DNA from: Omphiscola glabra
Lineage: Eukaryota; Mollusca; Gastropoda; Lymnaeidae
Assembly: GCA_964017045.1 (NCBI GenBank)
Contig: OZ024808.1
Span: 31,278,013 to 31,342,012 of the forward strand
Reading direction: 5' to 3'
DNA length: 64,000 nucleotides
In this document: positions 25,401-39,900 of the stretch, one piece after another
Numbering within the stretch: the first letter of the stretch is position 1
Layout: each line of letters starts with the position of its first letter
The notes under the pieces: generated by a model
The model's database searches: none
What the model saw: only the letters and a program-made list of their open reading frames with translations
What the model was told of the DNA's origin: nothing
Position numbers and translations under genes: made by a program

Positions 25401-28400
25401 TTGTAAATGTGTTGTGATTTTGAATAGCAATGATGTAGTAATACATCTATTATATAAGAATGATCTATGCTGACCGTAACTCACAAAGAACCGATACGAT
25501 TTAAATACGTTCCCATTTTTTAAAACAATCATAGTTTTCTTCTATTATTTTAAGGAACTCGAATCAATGGTAATGCGAAAAATATATTGTATATTCGCTT
25601 TAATTTTAATAAAATTTTAAGTATTAATAATATAAATTACAAATAAATCTGGAGTAACAACTGAGGAACTATTTTAAACATTTTATATGTGGTTGAAAGT
25701 TATGAAAATTAATAAAACAAATTATAATCATAGAATTACACTGTAATCACATTTATCGGGGAAACCAAAACATCTGTTGATTGTAGTGCATTTTTTAAGT
25801 ACGTTCCAAATATTGCGTAATAAAAATAAAATTAATTTGTTCTAAATAATAACGCAAATGACCTCAGAACTCAAATTGTCTATTTATTCAATGCAAAAAT
25901 TTATCTGATTTAATAACCGCGCCTAATAAAATTGATAATGTATTTCCCCCTTCCTAAAAGTAAAATTAATAAATATAATAGATTGCTTTTTAAATTGCTA
26001 CAATTTAAAAAATGAAATAAAATTTTTGCTTTTTATTTTTAACGTTTAATAAATTTTTACTTTTATTCTTTCCAAAAATATACATTTATGAAATTTATAA
26101 ATTAATAAAAAAAAATAAAAAAAACCCCTAACCTTTAAATATACTTTTAATACGAAAATGCCGTTTAATGCAATCAGTGCAGCGAAACTACATATCCAAA
26201 TAGCATCCACTAATGCACTTATCACTCATTTAAATAAGAACAAAGCATTTGAAATGCAAAAAAATTGTTTTTGCGTAAGTAAGTGGATTACAATCCCGTG
26301 GATGATTTTATTAATTTCTTTAAAACTCTGTTTGGGGGAGGGGGAAGTTGACAAAATGAATTTGACAAATAATTTGCCTTCTTAGGTACATATATATAGG
26401 GGTTAGGAAATAGAGTGTGTACAATTTTATATCTTTAAATCCAATGATATTACTGTTGTGAAAAATAGATGCTATATTCTCATTTTACGAATTAAGAAAA
26501 TAAAGGACGTTAACACAACGTAAGTACATTTACAAAAGTATATCCATGAATATCAAAACCCATTCATTTTACAAAGAATTACCAGTTTTGGACCGGGGCC
26601 CTATAGTAGTTTTTCTTTCTAATATGAGCTATTTAAATATAATGTCCGTATGAGTTCCTATACTATTCATCTGAATGCGATAAACTTTCAGTGAGTTGTT
26701 GTGTGCAGGCCCGCATTAGGTTTCTAAAGAAGTGCAAATATTTTGCAATATTCCGCTTTGGGCCGGGGGCCTTAAATTTTTTTTTTCTTATATGAGCTAT
26801 GTAAATATAACGTCAAGCAGAGCTATTGCATAAGTGGGTGGAATTACTGTGACATTTCATTTTGTATATGTGACTTAATAAATAGGTTTCTGATTTAGTA
26901 CAAATATTTCACAATATTACTTTTGGGGCCGGGGGCCCTAAATTTGTTTATATGTAATAAATGAGCCATATAAATATAATTTCAAACATAGCTATTGCAT
27001 GGGGGGGGGGGGGATCAATCGCTATATGTTTTGGGACTAAATTTGGAAAATCCATGCTTCGCACAGGGACAGCTGCGTGTGGTCTGCTGACACTTCTTAA
27101 AACCTTCTATTTAATTCGAATACGCACCAGACGGTTAAAAAAAGGTGTTTATTAGAAGAACTTACAAAAAAATTATTAAAACACGGACACTTTATTTCGA
27201 TGAGTGGCATTGCAACGCATGCCGGGTACTCGCTAGTCAGATATAATTTATTGTTATGGTTTTGTTGTGTCATCTGTATGTCATCAGATATAATTTATTG
27301 TTATGGTTTTGTTGTGTCATCTGTATGTCATCAGATATAATTTATTGTTATGGTTTTGTTGTGTCATCTGTATGCCATCAGATATAATTTATTGTTATGG
27401 TTTTGTTGTGTCATCTGTACGCCATCAGATATAATTTATTGTTATGGTTTTGTTGTGTCATCTGTATGTCATCAGATATAATTTATTGTTATGGTTTTGT
27501 TGTGTCATCTGTATGTCATCAGATATAATTTATTGTTATGGTTTTGTTGTGTCATCTGTATGTCATCAGATATAATTTATTGTTATGGTTTTGTTGTGTC
27601 ATCTGTATGTCATCAGATATAATTTATTGTTATGGTTTTGTTGTGTCATCTGTATGCCATCAGATATAATTTATTGTTATGGTTTTGTTGTGTCATCTGT
27701 ATGACATCAGATATAATTTATTGTTATGATTTTGTTGTGTCATCTGTATGTCATCAGATATAATTTATTGTTATGGTTTTGTTGTGTCATCTGTATGTCA
27801 TCAGATATAATTTATTGTTATGGTTTTGTTGTGTCATCTGTATATCATCAGATATAATTTATTGTTATGGTTTTGTTGTGTCATCTGTATGTCATTAGAT
27901 ATAATTTATTGTTATGGTTTTGTTGTGTCATCTGTATGTCATCAGATATAATTTATTATGGTTGTATTGTGTCATCTGCATGACATCAGATATTTATTGT
28001 TATGGTTTTGTTGTGTCATCTGTATGCCATCAGATATAATTTATTGTTATGTATTTTTTGTGTCATCTGTATGTCATCAGATATAATTTATTGTTATGGT
28101 TTTGTTGTGTCATCTGTATGACATCAGATATTTAAAGTTAAGGTTTTGTTGTGTCATCTGTATGCCATCAGATATAATTTATTGTTATGTATTTTTTGTG
28201 TCATCTGTATGTCATCAGATATAATTTATTGTTATGGTTTTGTTGTGTCATCTGTATGACATCAGATATAATTTATTGTTGTGGTTTTGTTGTGTCATCT
28301 GTATGACATCGGATATTTATAGTTATGGTTCATGCTTTTAAAGAGTTACCTGAATTATTTGAAGAGCCAAATCCTGGAGCAGAATCTGACGCCTGGGTTC

Positions 28401-31400
28401 CACCAAAGAGAGGCTTCGATGCTGATTGGCCAAACAATGTGGACGTTGAGCCACCGCCAAACACAGTGGATGTTGAGCCACCGCCAAACACAGATGACGA
28501 TGGTGTGGCAGCTGAACCACCAAAGACAGATGACGATGGTGTGGCGGCTGAACCACCAAAGACAGAAGATGATGGTGTGGCTGCTGAACCACCAAAGACC
28601 GATGACGATGGTGTGGTGTTTGCACCACCAAACAGCGATGGTGTGGAAGTTGTTAAACTGACGCCAAAGGCCGACGGTGCGGATGTAGCAGCTGCTCCAC
28701 CAAATAAAGACTGTCCTGATGTTGCAGAGTTACCACCAAAGACAGTTGACGAGGTGGATGTTGTTGCATTGCCTCCAAACACAGACGATGAGGATGTTGT
28801 AGCGGCTCCACCAAATAATGATGGGGTTGATGTGCTGGCTGCACCAAATGGAGAGGAGGCTGCACCAAATGGAGAGGAGGCTGCACCATTATTCCCAAAG
28901 ACTGATGCATTGCTGCCAAAGGGTGTGGATGATGGGGTCGATGACACACCAAATAACGATGTTGTCATGGTTGGTGCACCAAACGACGGGCCGGAAGGTG
29001 TGGAAATACTGGGTGGTGGTGTTGCCGCTGTACTCCTGGGCGGTGTTGCCGCTGCTGTTGTTGTAACTGAAATATTCTGAGGGAAACAAACATAAATGTT
29101 ATCACTCTTAATAAACAAGTTATGTTGTAGCTTTGCTCTAGTTTTAACAAATATAATATTGATACAAGTGATATTTTGTTGTTAACATTGGATGAAATAG
29201 TTTGACAGTGATATAACATTACAGTTGTCATGTGTTGTAAGAAACTATTTTAAAAATGTGCACTTTGCTCCGAGATTAAGTTAAGCATACATCAAAACTA
29301 CACAACAGTAAAGTCATGTTGAGAAACCCTTAATAACATCATGTCCACCTCATTTGTGAACACTCATTAACCTCAATAGTGGATATTCACCAACCTCACT
29401 AGTGGACACTCACTAACCTCACTAGTGGACACTCACTAACCTCACTAGTGGACACTCACTTACCTCACTAGTGGACACTCACCTCACTAGTGGACACTCA
29501 CTAACCTCACTAGTGGACACTCACTTACCTCACTAGTGGACACTCACTTACCTCACTAGTGGACACTCACTTACCTCACTAGTGGACACAGGGGCAACAG
29601 TCACAGAAGTAGAATCTGCCTCATCAGAACTTCTCTTGGCTGTAGCAGTTGTACTAGCAGATGTGCTTACACTGTCTGGTGCTGTACAATAAACAAAACC
29701 TTTTTCTATGATCTGTTTGGCACAAATGTTCTAAATGTTTGTAGATCAACAAACATGGCAACCTGATGGTATATGATCTGTTTGGCACAAATGTTCTAAA
29801 TGTTTGTAGATCTATAAACGTGGCTACCTAATGGAATATGGCATATGGACCTGAAAAAAAAGGGGGGGGGGGGTTGTAATGTGTTTTTGGACAAAAACTC
29901 AAGCAAAAGAAACAACACCAGAGAAGTCCTTTTAATGTAACATGATATGTAGGTACCTAACTAGTGAGTCAATCATGGTCTGTAGGTACCTAACTAGTGA
30001 GTCAATCATGGTCTGTAGGTACCTAACTAGTGAGTCAATCATGGTCTGTAGGTACCTAACTAGTGAGTCAATCATTGTATGTAGGTACCTAACTAGTGAG
30101 TCAATCATTGTATGTAGGTACCTAACTAGTGAGTCAATCATTGTATGTAGGTACCTAACTAGTGAGTCTAACATGGCATGTAGGTACCTAACTAGTGAGT
30201 CTAACATGGCATGTAGGTACCTAACTAGTGAGTCTGAAGTGATGAGACATTGTTGGTCATCCACATACTGAACAAAATGGAATGGATCAATTAATATTCC
30301 AAATTTTGATGGCATATTGATGGCATAGTGACTAACATATAGTGACTAGCATATAGTGACTAGCATATAGTGACTAACATATAGTGACTAGCATATGATG
30401 ACTAACATTTAGTGACTAGCATATATTGACTAGCATATAGTGACTATCATATAGTGACTAACATATTGTGACAGGCATATAGTGACTAACATTATAGTGA
30501 CTAACATATAGTGGCTGGCATTTAGTGACTAGCATATAGTGACTAACATATAGTGACTAGCATATAGTGACTAACCTATAGTGACTAACATATAGTGACT
30601 AGCATGAAGTGACTAACATATAGTGACTAGCATTTAGTGACTAACATACAGTGACTGGAATATAGTGGCTAGCATATAGTGACTAGATTATATAGTGACT
30701 AGCACACAGTGACTAGCATATGGTGACTAGCATATGGTGACTAGCATATAATGACTAGCATATAGTGACTAACATAGAGTGACTAGCATTTGTGACAGCA
30801 TATAATGACTAGCATATGGTGACTAGCATATGGTGACTAGCACACAGTGACTAGCATATGGTGACTAGCATATGGTGACTAGCCCACAGTGACTAGCACA
30901 CAGTGACTAGCATATAATGACTAGCATATAGTGAATAATATATAGTGACTAGCAAATAGTGAATAGCATATAGTGACTAACATATAGTGACTAGCATATA
31001 GTGACTAACCTATAGTGACTAACATATAGTGACTGGCATATAGTGACTAGCATGAAGTGACTAACATATAGTGACTAGCATTTAGTGACTAACATACAGT
31101 GACTGGAATATAGTGGCTAGCATATAGTGACTAGATTATATAGTGACTAGCACACAGTGACTAGCACACAGTGACTAGCATATGGTGACTAGCATATGGT
31201 GACTAGCATATAATGACTAGCATATAGTGACTAACATAGAGTGACTAGCATTTGTGACAGCATATAATGACTAGCATATGGTGACTAGCATATGGTGACT
31301 AGCACACAGTGACTAGCATATGGTGACTAGCATATGGTGACTAGCATATGGTGACTAGCCCACAGTGACTAGCACACAGTGACTAGCATATGGTGACTAG

Positions 31401-34400
31401 CATATAATGACTAGCATAAAGTGAATAATATATAGTGACTAGCAAATAGTGAATAGCATATAGTGACTAACATATAGTGAACAGCATATAGTGACTAACA
31501 TATAGTGAACAGCATATAGTACAATTTAATAAAGACACCCAAAGTCTTATTATTTATCTCAGAATGCATTATACACTAGTATTTTTTTTTTATTGGAAAA
31601 CACTTTTCCATGCCAATGTTGTTCTAAAATAAGAGCATTGACACATATATCAATTTTGTTTTTAACCCTTCCAGTACCCAGCTCGTCTTTTTGCAGTGAC
31701 TTCCGGTATTCCCTGCGGCCCAAGCGCTTCTTTTTTCACCAGCCGATTTTTTCCCCTATATCTAATATAAACACAAAAAACGAGGCTATAACCTTTCACC
31801 TTAGTCTCGGGCAGACTGTTTATTCGTTAGGGGAATAGTAGAATTTTATTTGGCTTTTTAAATTATGAAAATAAACCAATTACAGAATTAACTTAAAATT
31901 AATCTGAATTTGTTTTTTCCGTGGCGCCACCTAGCGGAATTAATGAAGACTTACACCACATAGAGGGGTGTCAATATAAATACCAAAACGAGGATATAAC
32001 CTTTTACCATAGTCTCGGGCAGAATGTTTATTCGTTAGGGGAATAGTCAAATTTTATTTTGCTTTTTAAATTATGAAAATCTACCAATTACTGAATTTTC
32101 TGTGCGGATCTGAATTTTGTTGTTTCCATGGCGCTACATATCGCTATTGATGACGACTTACGACCACATAGAGGGGTATCTAATATAAACACAAAAACGA
32201 GGATAAAACCTTTCACCATAGTTTCGGGAAGAATGTTATTCGCTAGGGGAATAGTCGAATTTTATTTTGCCTTTTAAATTATGAAAAACAACCAATTACT
32301 GAATTTTTTGTGCTGATCTGTAAACTATCAAATTTTGGCTCATTTCAAAATAATGTCTGGGCCACAGGGAATAGATAGCAAATTAATAACCGGTATTGAG
32401 AGGATGGTAGAGCAAAAAGTAGGGTTAAATATGTTACCAAAGGAGAGAAATTTAAAACAAATGTATTGATATAACTATGGCTACCTGAGGGTGACTTATA
32501 TAACTATGGCTACCTGAGGGTGATTGATATAACTATGGCTACCTGAGGGTGATGTCTTAGTACCAAAGCTGAACCTCCCGCCGTCAGCGCTGCCTTTAAG
32601 ACCAAATATACTGGAGGCTGTGGGAAACAGAAAGAATTCATAAATAGAAATGAATCTAAATAGTTTACAGAAACAAAACCACCAGATAAGAGAGGTGAGC
32701 AATAGATGTGTAATCACTCACTGGAGCCCCAGAGCGTATAGAATAATAGGGGTTGGAAGGAAGCAATGTTGCCAGCTCTCATTAAACATCATCTATACAG
32801 TCTTGCCAGCATCATGTAATGGGATAATACATTCTATTGTAATTCTAACATACAGACTTGTCACCACCAAGTAATAAGATGCCACCATCATGTAATGGAA
32901 TAATGTCACCATCATGTAAAAGGATGTCACCATAATGTCATAGGATAATGTCACAATCATGTATAGGATAATGTCACAATCATGTAATATGATGTCACTA
33001 TCATGTAATAGGATAATGCCACCATCATGTAATAGGATAATGTCACATCATGTAATAGGATAATGTCACCATCACGTAATAGGATAATGTCACATCATGT
33101 AATAGGATAATGTCACATCATGTAATAGGATAATGTCACATCATGTAATAGGATAATGTCACATCATGTAATAGGATAATGTCACATCACGTAATAGGAT
33201 AATGTCACATCATGTAATAGGATGATGTCACCATCATGTAATAGGATAATGTCACATCATGTAATAGGATAATGTCACATCACGTAATAGGATAATGTCA
33301 CATCATGTAATAGGATGATGTCACCATCATGTAATAGGATAATGTCACATCATGTAATAGGATAATGTCACCATCACGTAATAGGATAATGTCACATCAT
33401 GTAATAGGATAATGTCACCATCACGTAATAGGATAATGTCACATCATGTAATAGGATAATGTCACCATCATGTAATAGGATAATGTCACATCATGTAATA
33501 GGATAATGTCACCATCACGTAATAGGATAATGTCACATCATGTAATAGGATAATGTCACCATCACGTAATAGGATAATGTCACATCATGTAATAGGATAA
33601 TGTCACATCATGTAATAGGATAATGTCACCATCATGTAATAGGATAATGTCACATCATGTAATAGGATAATGTCACCATCACGTAATAAGATAATGTCAC
33701 ATCATGTAATAGGATAATGTCACCATCACGTAATAGGATAATGTCACCATCATGTAATAGGATAATGTCACCATCATGTAATAGGATAATGTCACATCAT
33801 GTAATAGGATAATGTCACCATCACGTAATAGGATAATGTCACCATCATGTAATAGGATAATGTCACCATCATGTAATAGGATAATGTCACAATTTAATTG
33901 TAATAATCGCTGGAAGTCCCCACAATTGATATTAAATTTAAGGTTCATCTTAAATAACATACTTGGGGTTGTGTTGGAAGTTGGTGTGCTGGATGCTGGT
34001 GTGCTGGATGCTGGTGTGCTAGATGTAGGTGTGGTGGCAAAACTGAAACGGCTTCCACCTGTTGAGGTTGTAGGAATTCCACCAAATAGACTTGAAGTTG
34101 TAGTGAAAGATGTTCCACCAAATACACTTGTAGCTGTAGTGGAAGGTGTGCCACCAAATACACTTGTATTGGGTGATGATTTGTTTCCTGTTGATGAGAA
34201 TCAATCAAGATAGAGTGAGTAAATTAGAACTGTTTATCAGAATCAATCAAGATAGAGTAAGTAAATTAGAACTGTTTATCAGAATCAATCAAGATAGAGT
34301 GAGTAAATTAGAACTGTTTATCAGAATAAATCAAGATAGAGTGTGTAAATTAGAACTGTTTATCAGAATAAACCAAGATAGAGTGAGTAAATTAGAACTG

Positions 34401-36860
34401 TTTATCAGAATCAATCAAGATAGAGTGAGTAAACTTAAACAGTGATATTAACCCTGATTTCCAATACTATATCCTTATAGAAAACATAGGAAAAAATAAA
34501 TGTTGTCATTATGTTACAATGTTTGGTCATGTGAACAAATGTCATTACGTTACAATGTTTGGTCATGTAAGCAAATGTCATTACGTTACTATGTTTGGTC
34601 ATGTAAGCAAATGTCATTACGTTACTATGTTTGGTCATGTAAGCAAATGTCATTACGTTACAATGTTTGGTCATGTGAACAAATGTCATTATGTTACAAT
34701 GTTTGGTCATGTAAACAAACGGCTGTATTTGACAGGACTCTAGTGGCATGAACAAAACCAATGAGACATTCATAACTGTTATGACAAATAATTTTACAAA
34801 CAAACCTTCTCAATTTTTATATTGTTCTCATTTTGTGGCTCTCAATTTTATGGCATCAATTTTTATTATTCGAGAACCACGTAAAAAAATAATTTTCCTT
34901 TTCTAATTTGATACTTAAAAAATATCTGGTGCCATTGTACCACACCATTTTCATCTCCAATAGAAATAAACATTTCAATTATAAAAAATGAGGCATAGAA
35001 AGAAAGCTAATATGATCAATCAGCTGTTTATATAAATATAGCTGGGGATCAGTTAAGTATAGTTGGGGATCAGTTAAGTATAATTGTGGATGAGTTAAGT
35101 ATAGCTGGGATATCAGTTAAGTATAGCTGTGGATCAGTTAAGTATAGCTGGGAATCAGTTAAGTATAGTTGGAGGCTGCATGAAATATAGCCGGGAATTA
35201 GCTAAGTAAAGTTGAGGGTCAGATACACACCTCCAAAAATAGAAGTACCGGCGGAGGCACCAGTAAAACTGAAGGCATCGGCCGCTGCCTGTGCAGGAGA
35301 CGTGTGGGTGTCAGTTGATTTGTGGGGTGTGCTTGTTGTTACATCTCCTGTTGAAGTCTGACTTGGCATTAAGTCCTGGTCTGGGTGTGTTGAGTCTCCT
35401 AGAAGACAAATATATTTGACCTAATTAATTAAAAGGTTGTGCTGACAATGTGTTCAGGAAAGGTGTGCTATGGAACAGTTATTTCATTTCCCGATGTACT
35501 GTAATTTAGTAGTAGCCTGTACATTGTCCAACTGAACAACCACTACAGTACTACAGGTAACTATGGCAACCACTACAGGTAACTATGGCAACCACTACAG
35601 GTAACTACAAAACATTGAAGTGAGTAAACAATATTTTTGTTAAAATAATTTGTACACAAAATACTTCAAGCCAAAATTTCCCAAATGTTTTGTTTCGTTG
35701 TAGTCTGGTTATTTTTATACCTGTCCTTTGTGACCCACTTACAATTTGATGGCTTATTCTGGCCTATAGGTAACATGGGACAGGTGACCCACTTACAATT
35801 TGAATGCTTATTCTGGCCTATAGGTAACATGGGACAGGTGGGAATGTCCATAAAGATTGTATACATTTCAATTAAAAAAGCAATGACTCATTTTGTAAAG
35901 AAATCAAGGATATACCTGGTACATCATGTGTTCATCATGATAAGTGAGATACATGGTACATCATGATAAGTGAGATACTTGGTAAATCATGTATTCATGA
36001 TAAGTGAGGTACCTGGTACATCATGATAAGTGAGATACTTGGTAAATCATGTATTCATGATAAGTGAGATACCTGGTACATCATGATAAGTGAGATACTT
36101 GGTAAATCATGTATTCATGATAAGTGAGGTACCTGGTACATCATGATAAGTGAGATACTTGGTAAATCATGTATTCATGATAAGTGCAATACATGGTACA
36201 TCATGTATTCATGATAAGTGAGGTGCTTGGTACATCATTATTAGTGAGATACATGGTACATCATGTATTCATGATAAGTGAGGTGCTTGGTACATCATTA
36301 TTAGTGAGATACTTGGTAAATCATGTATTCATGATAAGTGAGGTGCTTGGTACATCATTATTAGTGAGATACATGGTACATCATGTATTCATGATAAGTG
36401 AGGTGCTTGGTACATCATTATTAGTGAGATACCTGGTACATCATGTATTCATGATAAGTGAGGTGCTTGGTACATCATTATTAGTGAGATACCTGGTACA
36501 TCATGTATTCATGATAAGTGAGGTGCTTGGTACATCATTATTAGTGAGATACCTGGTACATCATGTATTCATTATAAGTGAGGTGCTTGGTACATCATTA
36601 TTAGTGAGATACCTGGTACATCATGTATTCATGATAAGTGGGGTGATGTTTTATTTATTTGTTCACTATAAAAGTTTGAAGAAAAAGATTTATTCTTATA
36701 TCCCAGCTTTTCTCCTTGACTCTAACCCAGGGGTGGGGAAACTTTACTTGACAGAGAGCCAAATCTTAAAATTTGTATCTAGTTTTAAAAAATTGAAGAG
36801 ACACATGAAAAAATATCTCATACAGTGTATGAGATATTTTTTTTTCATGTGTCTCTTCAA

Positions 36861-36904
<44 letters not shown>

Positions 36905-39900
36905 AGAGACACATGAAAACATATCTCATACAGTGTAAATGAAATAACAAGATAAAGAAAACATTTACAATGCTGTGTTATTAAACAATAATTCGTCTAA
37001 TTAAAATTTTAATTTACACAAAAATCAGATAAATGTAACTTAGTAACAAGTCAAGAAAATTGATAAGATTTCTGCTGTTGGACTTCATCACAGTCGGTCA
37101 ATAGTTGGTGGCTAGTCTTTTTTATTGGTCATGATACCAGAGAAGCTGTCATAACACCACAGAAGCTGTCATAACGCCACAGAAGCTGTCATAACACCAC
37201 AGAAGCTGTCATAACGCCACAGAAGCAGCTATAAAGCCACAGAAGCAGCCATGACACCACAGAAGCAGTCATGGAAGCCATAATGTCTAAATAAACTTAA
37301 ATTTAATTTACACATTTTTAAATAAAACCATTTCTGTAAAATATTTAAACATGAGTTAATTATCTACACTGATACAGAGACCAGGTGTTGGCAAACAGTG
37401 TGAGTCAATTATCTACACTGATACAGAGACCATGTGTTGACAAACAGTGTGAGCCAATTATGTACACTGATACAGAGACCATGTGTAGACAAACAGTGTG
37501 AGCCAATTATCTACACTGATACAGAGACCAGGTGTTGGCAAACAGTGTGAGCCAATTATCTACACTGATACAGAGACCAGGTGTTGGCAAACAGTGTGAG
37601 CCAATTATCTACACTGATACAGAGACTAACTTATACTTAATGTGATTGGGACATGTAATAAGTTCATAATTGGCTCATCGTGTCTTTTCTGCCCATTGAC
37701 CCAACTCAATTTACACATGGATATATCAATGAAACTTAACACTGAACTAAACACAGGGATTTATAAATGAAACTTAACACTGCACTTAACACATGGATAT
37801 ATCAATGAAACTTAACACTGCACTTAACACATGGATATATCAATGAAACCTTACCACTGCACTAACACACATGAACATCTTACCACTGGATGCAGGAAGT
37901 CCTCCTTGAGAAGCTGTTTTAGTAGACAAGTCTGAGAAGCCAACATTCCTGGAAGGGGTGGCATTAGAGCCAAAAATTGTTGAGGATCCAGCTGATGGTA
38001 CAGTGGGGACAGATTTGTTGCCAAACAAGGCTGGACCTCCAAATGATAGACCTGGATGGAAAGCAAGGGTGTGGTTAGGGGGAGGAAAAAGGAGGTGTTT
38101 AATTCCTGGGAGACTACTGTGTTATATAAAGGTTTGAACAAAATAGAGCCATTTAAACTGTGGTATGTCCATGTTTCCCACTGACTAACTTAGTCATGTA
38201 CCCAGCAATCTAAACTGTGGTCTATCCATGTTTCCCACTGACTAATTTAGTCATGTACCCAGCAATCTAAACTTTTTCTGCCCATGTTTCCCACTGACTA
38301 ACTTAGTCATGTACCCAGCCATTTAAACTGTGGCCTGTCTATGTTTCCCACTTACTAACTTAGTCATGTACCCAGCCATTTCAACTGTGGTCTGTCCATG
38401 TTTCCCACTGACTAACTCAGCCCTGGACCCATCCGTTTGTTTAAGGATCGTACTGTAAAGGGCCAGACAGCTTAAAAATAATATAAAATATTCACCTCGC
38501 CCAAACAAACCTTGTTACATAACACTAAATAACCGAGTGGTCTAAACTGAGCAAATCTCAAGTTGATGGTTCAATCCCCACCAAAGCCCAGTCAAGCGAA
38601 ACCTCAAAAGCAACCCGAGTGGATGGGACTCGTTAACCTTGGATTGCAACTCATCTAAGAGAAGGAAACTCTGAATTCAAACCCTGGAGTTGGAGTACGT
38701 AGGTGGATAACATTGGTACAATGAAACATTCCGACAACTCCTGTGAAGCCACTGCTGCCAAGCTGTATCATCCCCATGATGTTCCCTTGGGGTCATCCAG
38801 CGGCGTGGAGAGAACCAGCTTATTATCATAGAAGAATAATCCCAGGCCTTATTGATTTCGTCCAGCGAAGTCCACACCATCGTCACTTGTGACGGACGGA
38901 TGCCAGCAAACAAAATTTGACCCAATAATGGGATAATAATGGCAGGCCCTTTGCAATAATTTCTACCTAGCATTGCAAAAACTCATCACAAATCTGTATT
39001 TAAAGAAAAGTTCTATGTAATGACTTTTCCAACAACATTAAGTTTTGGGAAGTATTTTTCTGCTTTATATTATACGCCTACCCTACCCTTTTCCGTGCAC
39101 CTAAACTACAATTGTTTTTGTCTAAACATGACTTTAAATTACCAAATCTAAATGATCACTCATTAAATCACTATTCTCCACAAAGGTTTTCATTGACGGC
39201 TGATTTCTAAACTAGAGGAATATTTGAGATGTCTTGAGTTATGAAATGTTGGGCCTATCCTGCCACATTTCGTTATGAAATGTTGGGCCTATCCTGCCAC
39301 ATTTCGTTTAACTGAACTAAAAAACAAATTCTCTAAAAATTGTGAAAACGTAATTTTAAATTTATAACAAAAACTCTATTTACCATTTTAAATAAATTTT
39401 ATATTAACAGAAATTGATATATTGATCAAACACCTTGGCCAGATAGCTAAGACAAAGCTATTGATCAAACACCTAGGCCAGATAGCTAAGACAAAGCTAT
39501 TGATCAAACATCTTGGCCAGATAGCTAAGACAAAGCTATTGTCAAGCATTAACAGACCATGGGGTAACTGGAATCCTACCCAGAGCTTGGCTCAGCTCTA
39601 CCATCGTCAAACATATATGTTTAACCAATTAAGAAATATAGCTTTCTATTATATTATCAGAAAATCATAAAAGAAAGAATTCCTTTAATCCAAGGAAGAA
39701 TTTCTTAACTGTTTTTCACTTCTATAAACGTCTTGAGTGACTTTTTTTAAAATAAATTTTATTTATCTTAAAAAAATATACACCCAATTTAATTTTGGCA
39801 AAGTAAAAACATAAATATATATTTTCATTTATATTGAGGGAACTCTTGGCAAAGTAAAAACATAAATATATATTTTCATTTATATTGAGGGAACTCTTGG

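Noticed and set aside
28325..29080. 251-codon plus-strand frame rich in Pro/Asp/Val
   Set aside because: Antisense of the large NUP214 FG exon, which has matching splice sites and phase on the minus strand.
36184..36942. 252-codon plus-strand frame
   Set aside because: A 60-bp minisatellite running into the foldback region; the peptide is a simple repeat.
38515..38590. Functional tRNA gene
   Set aside because: A- and B-box-like motifs exist, but I could not fold an acceptor stem; a SINE head fits better.
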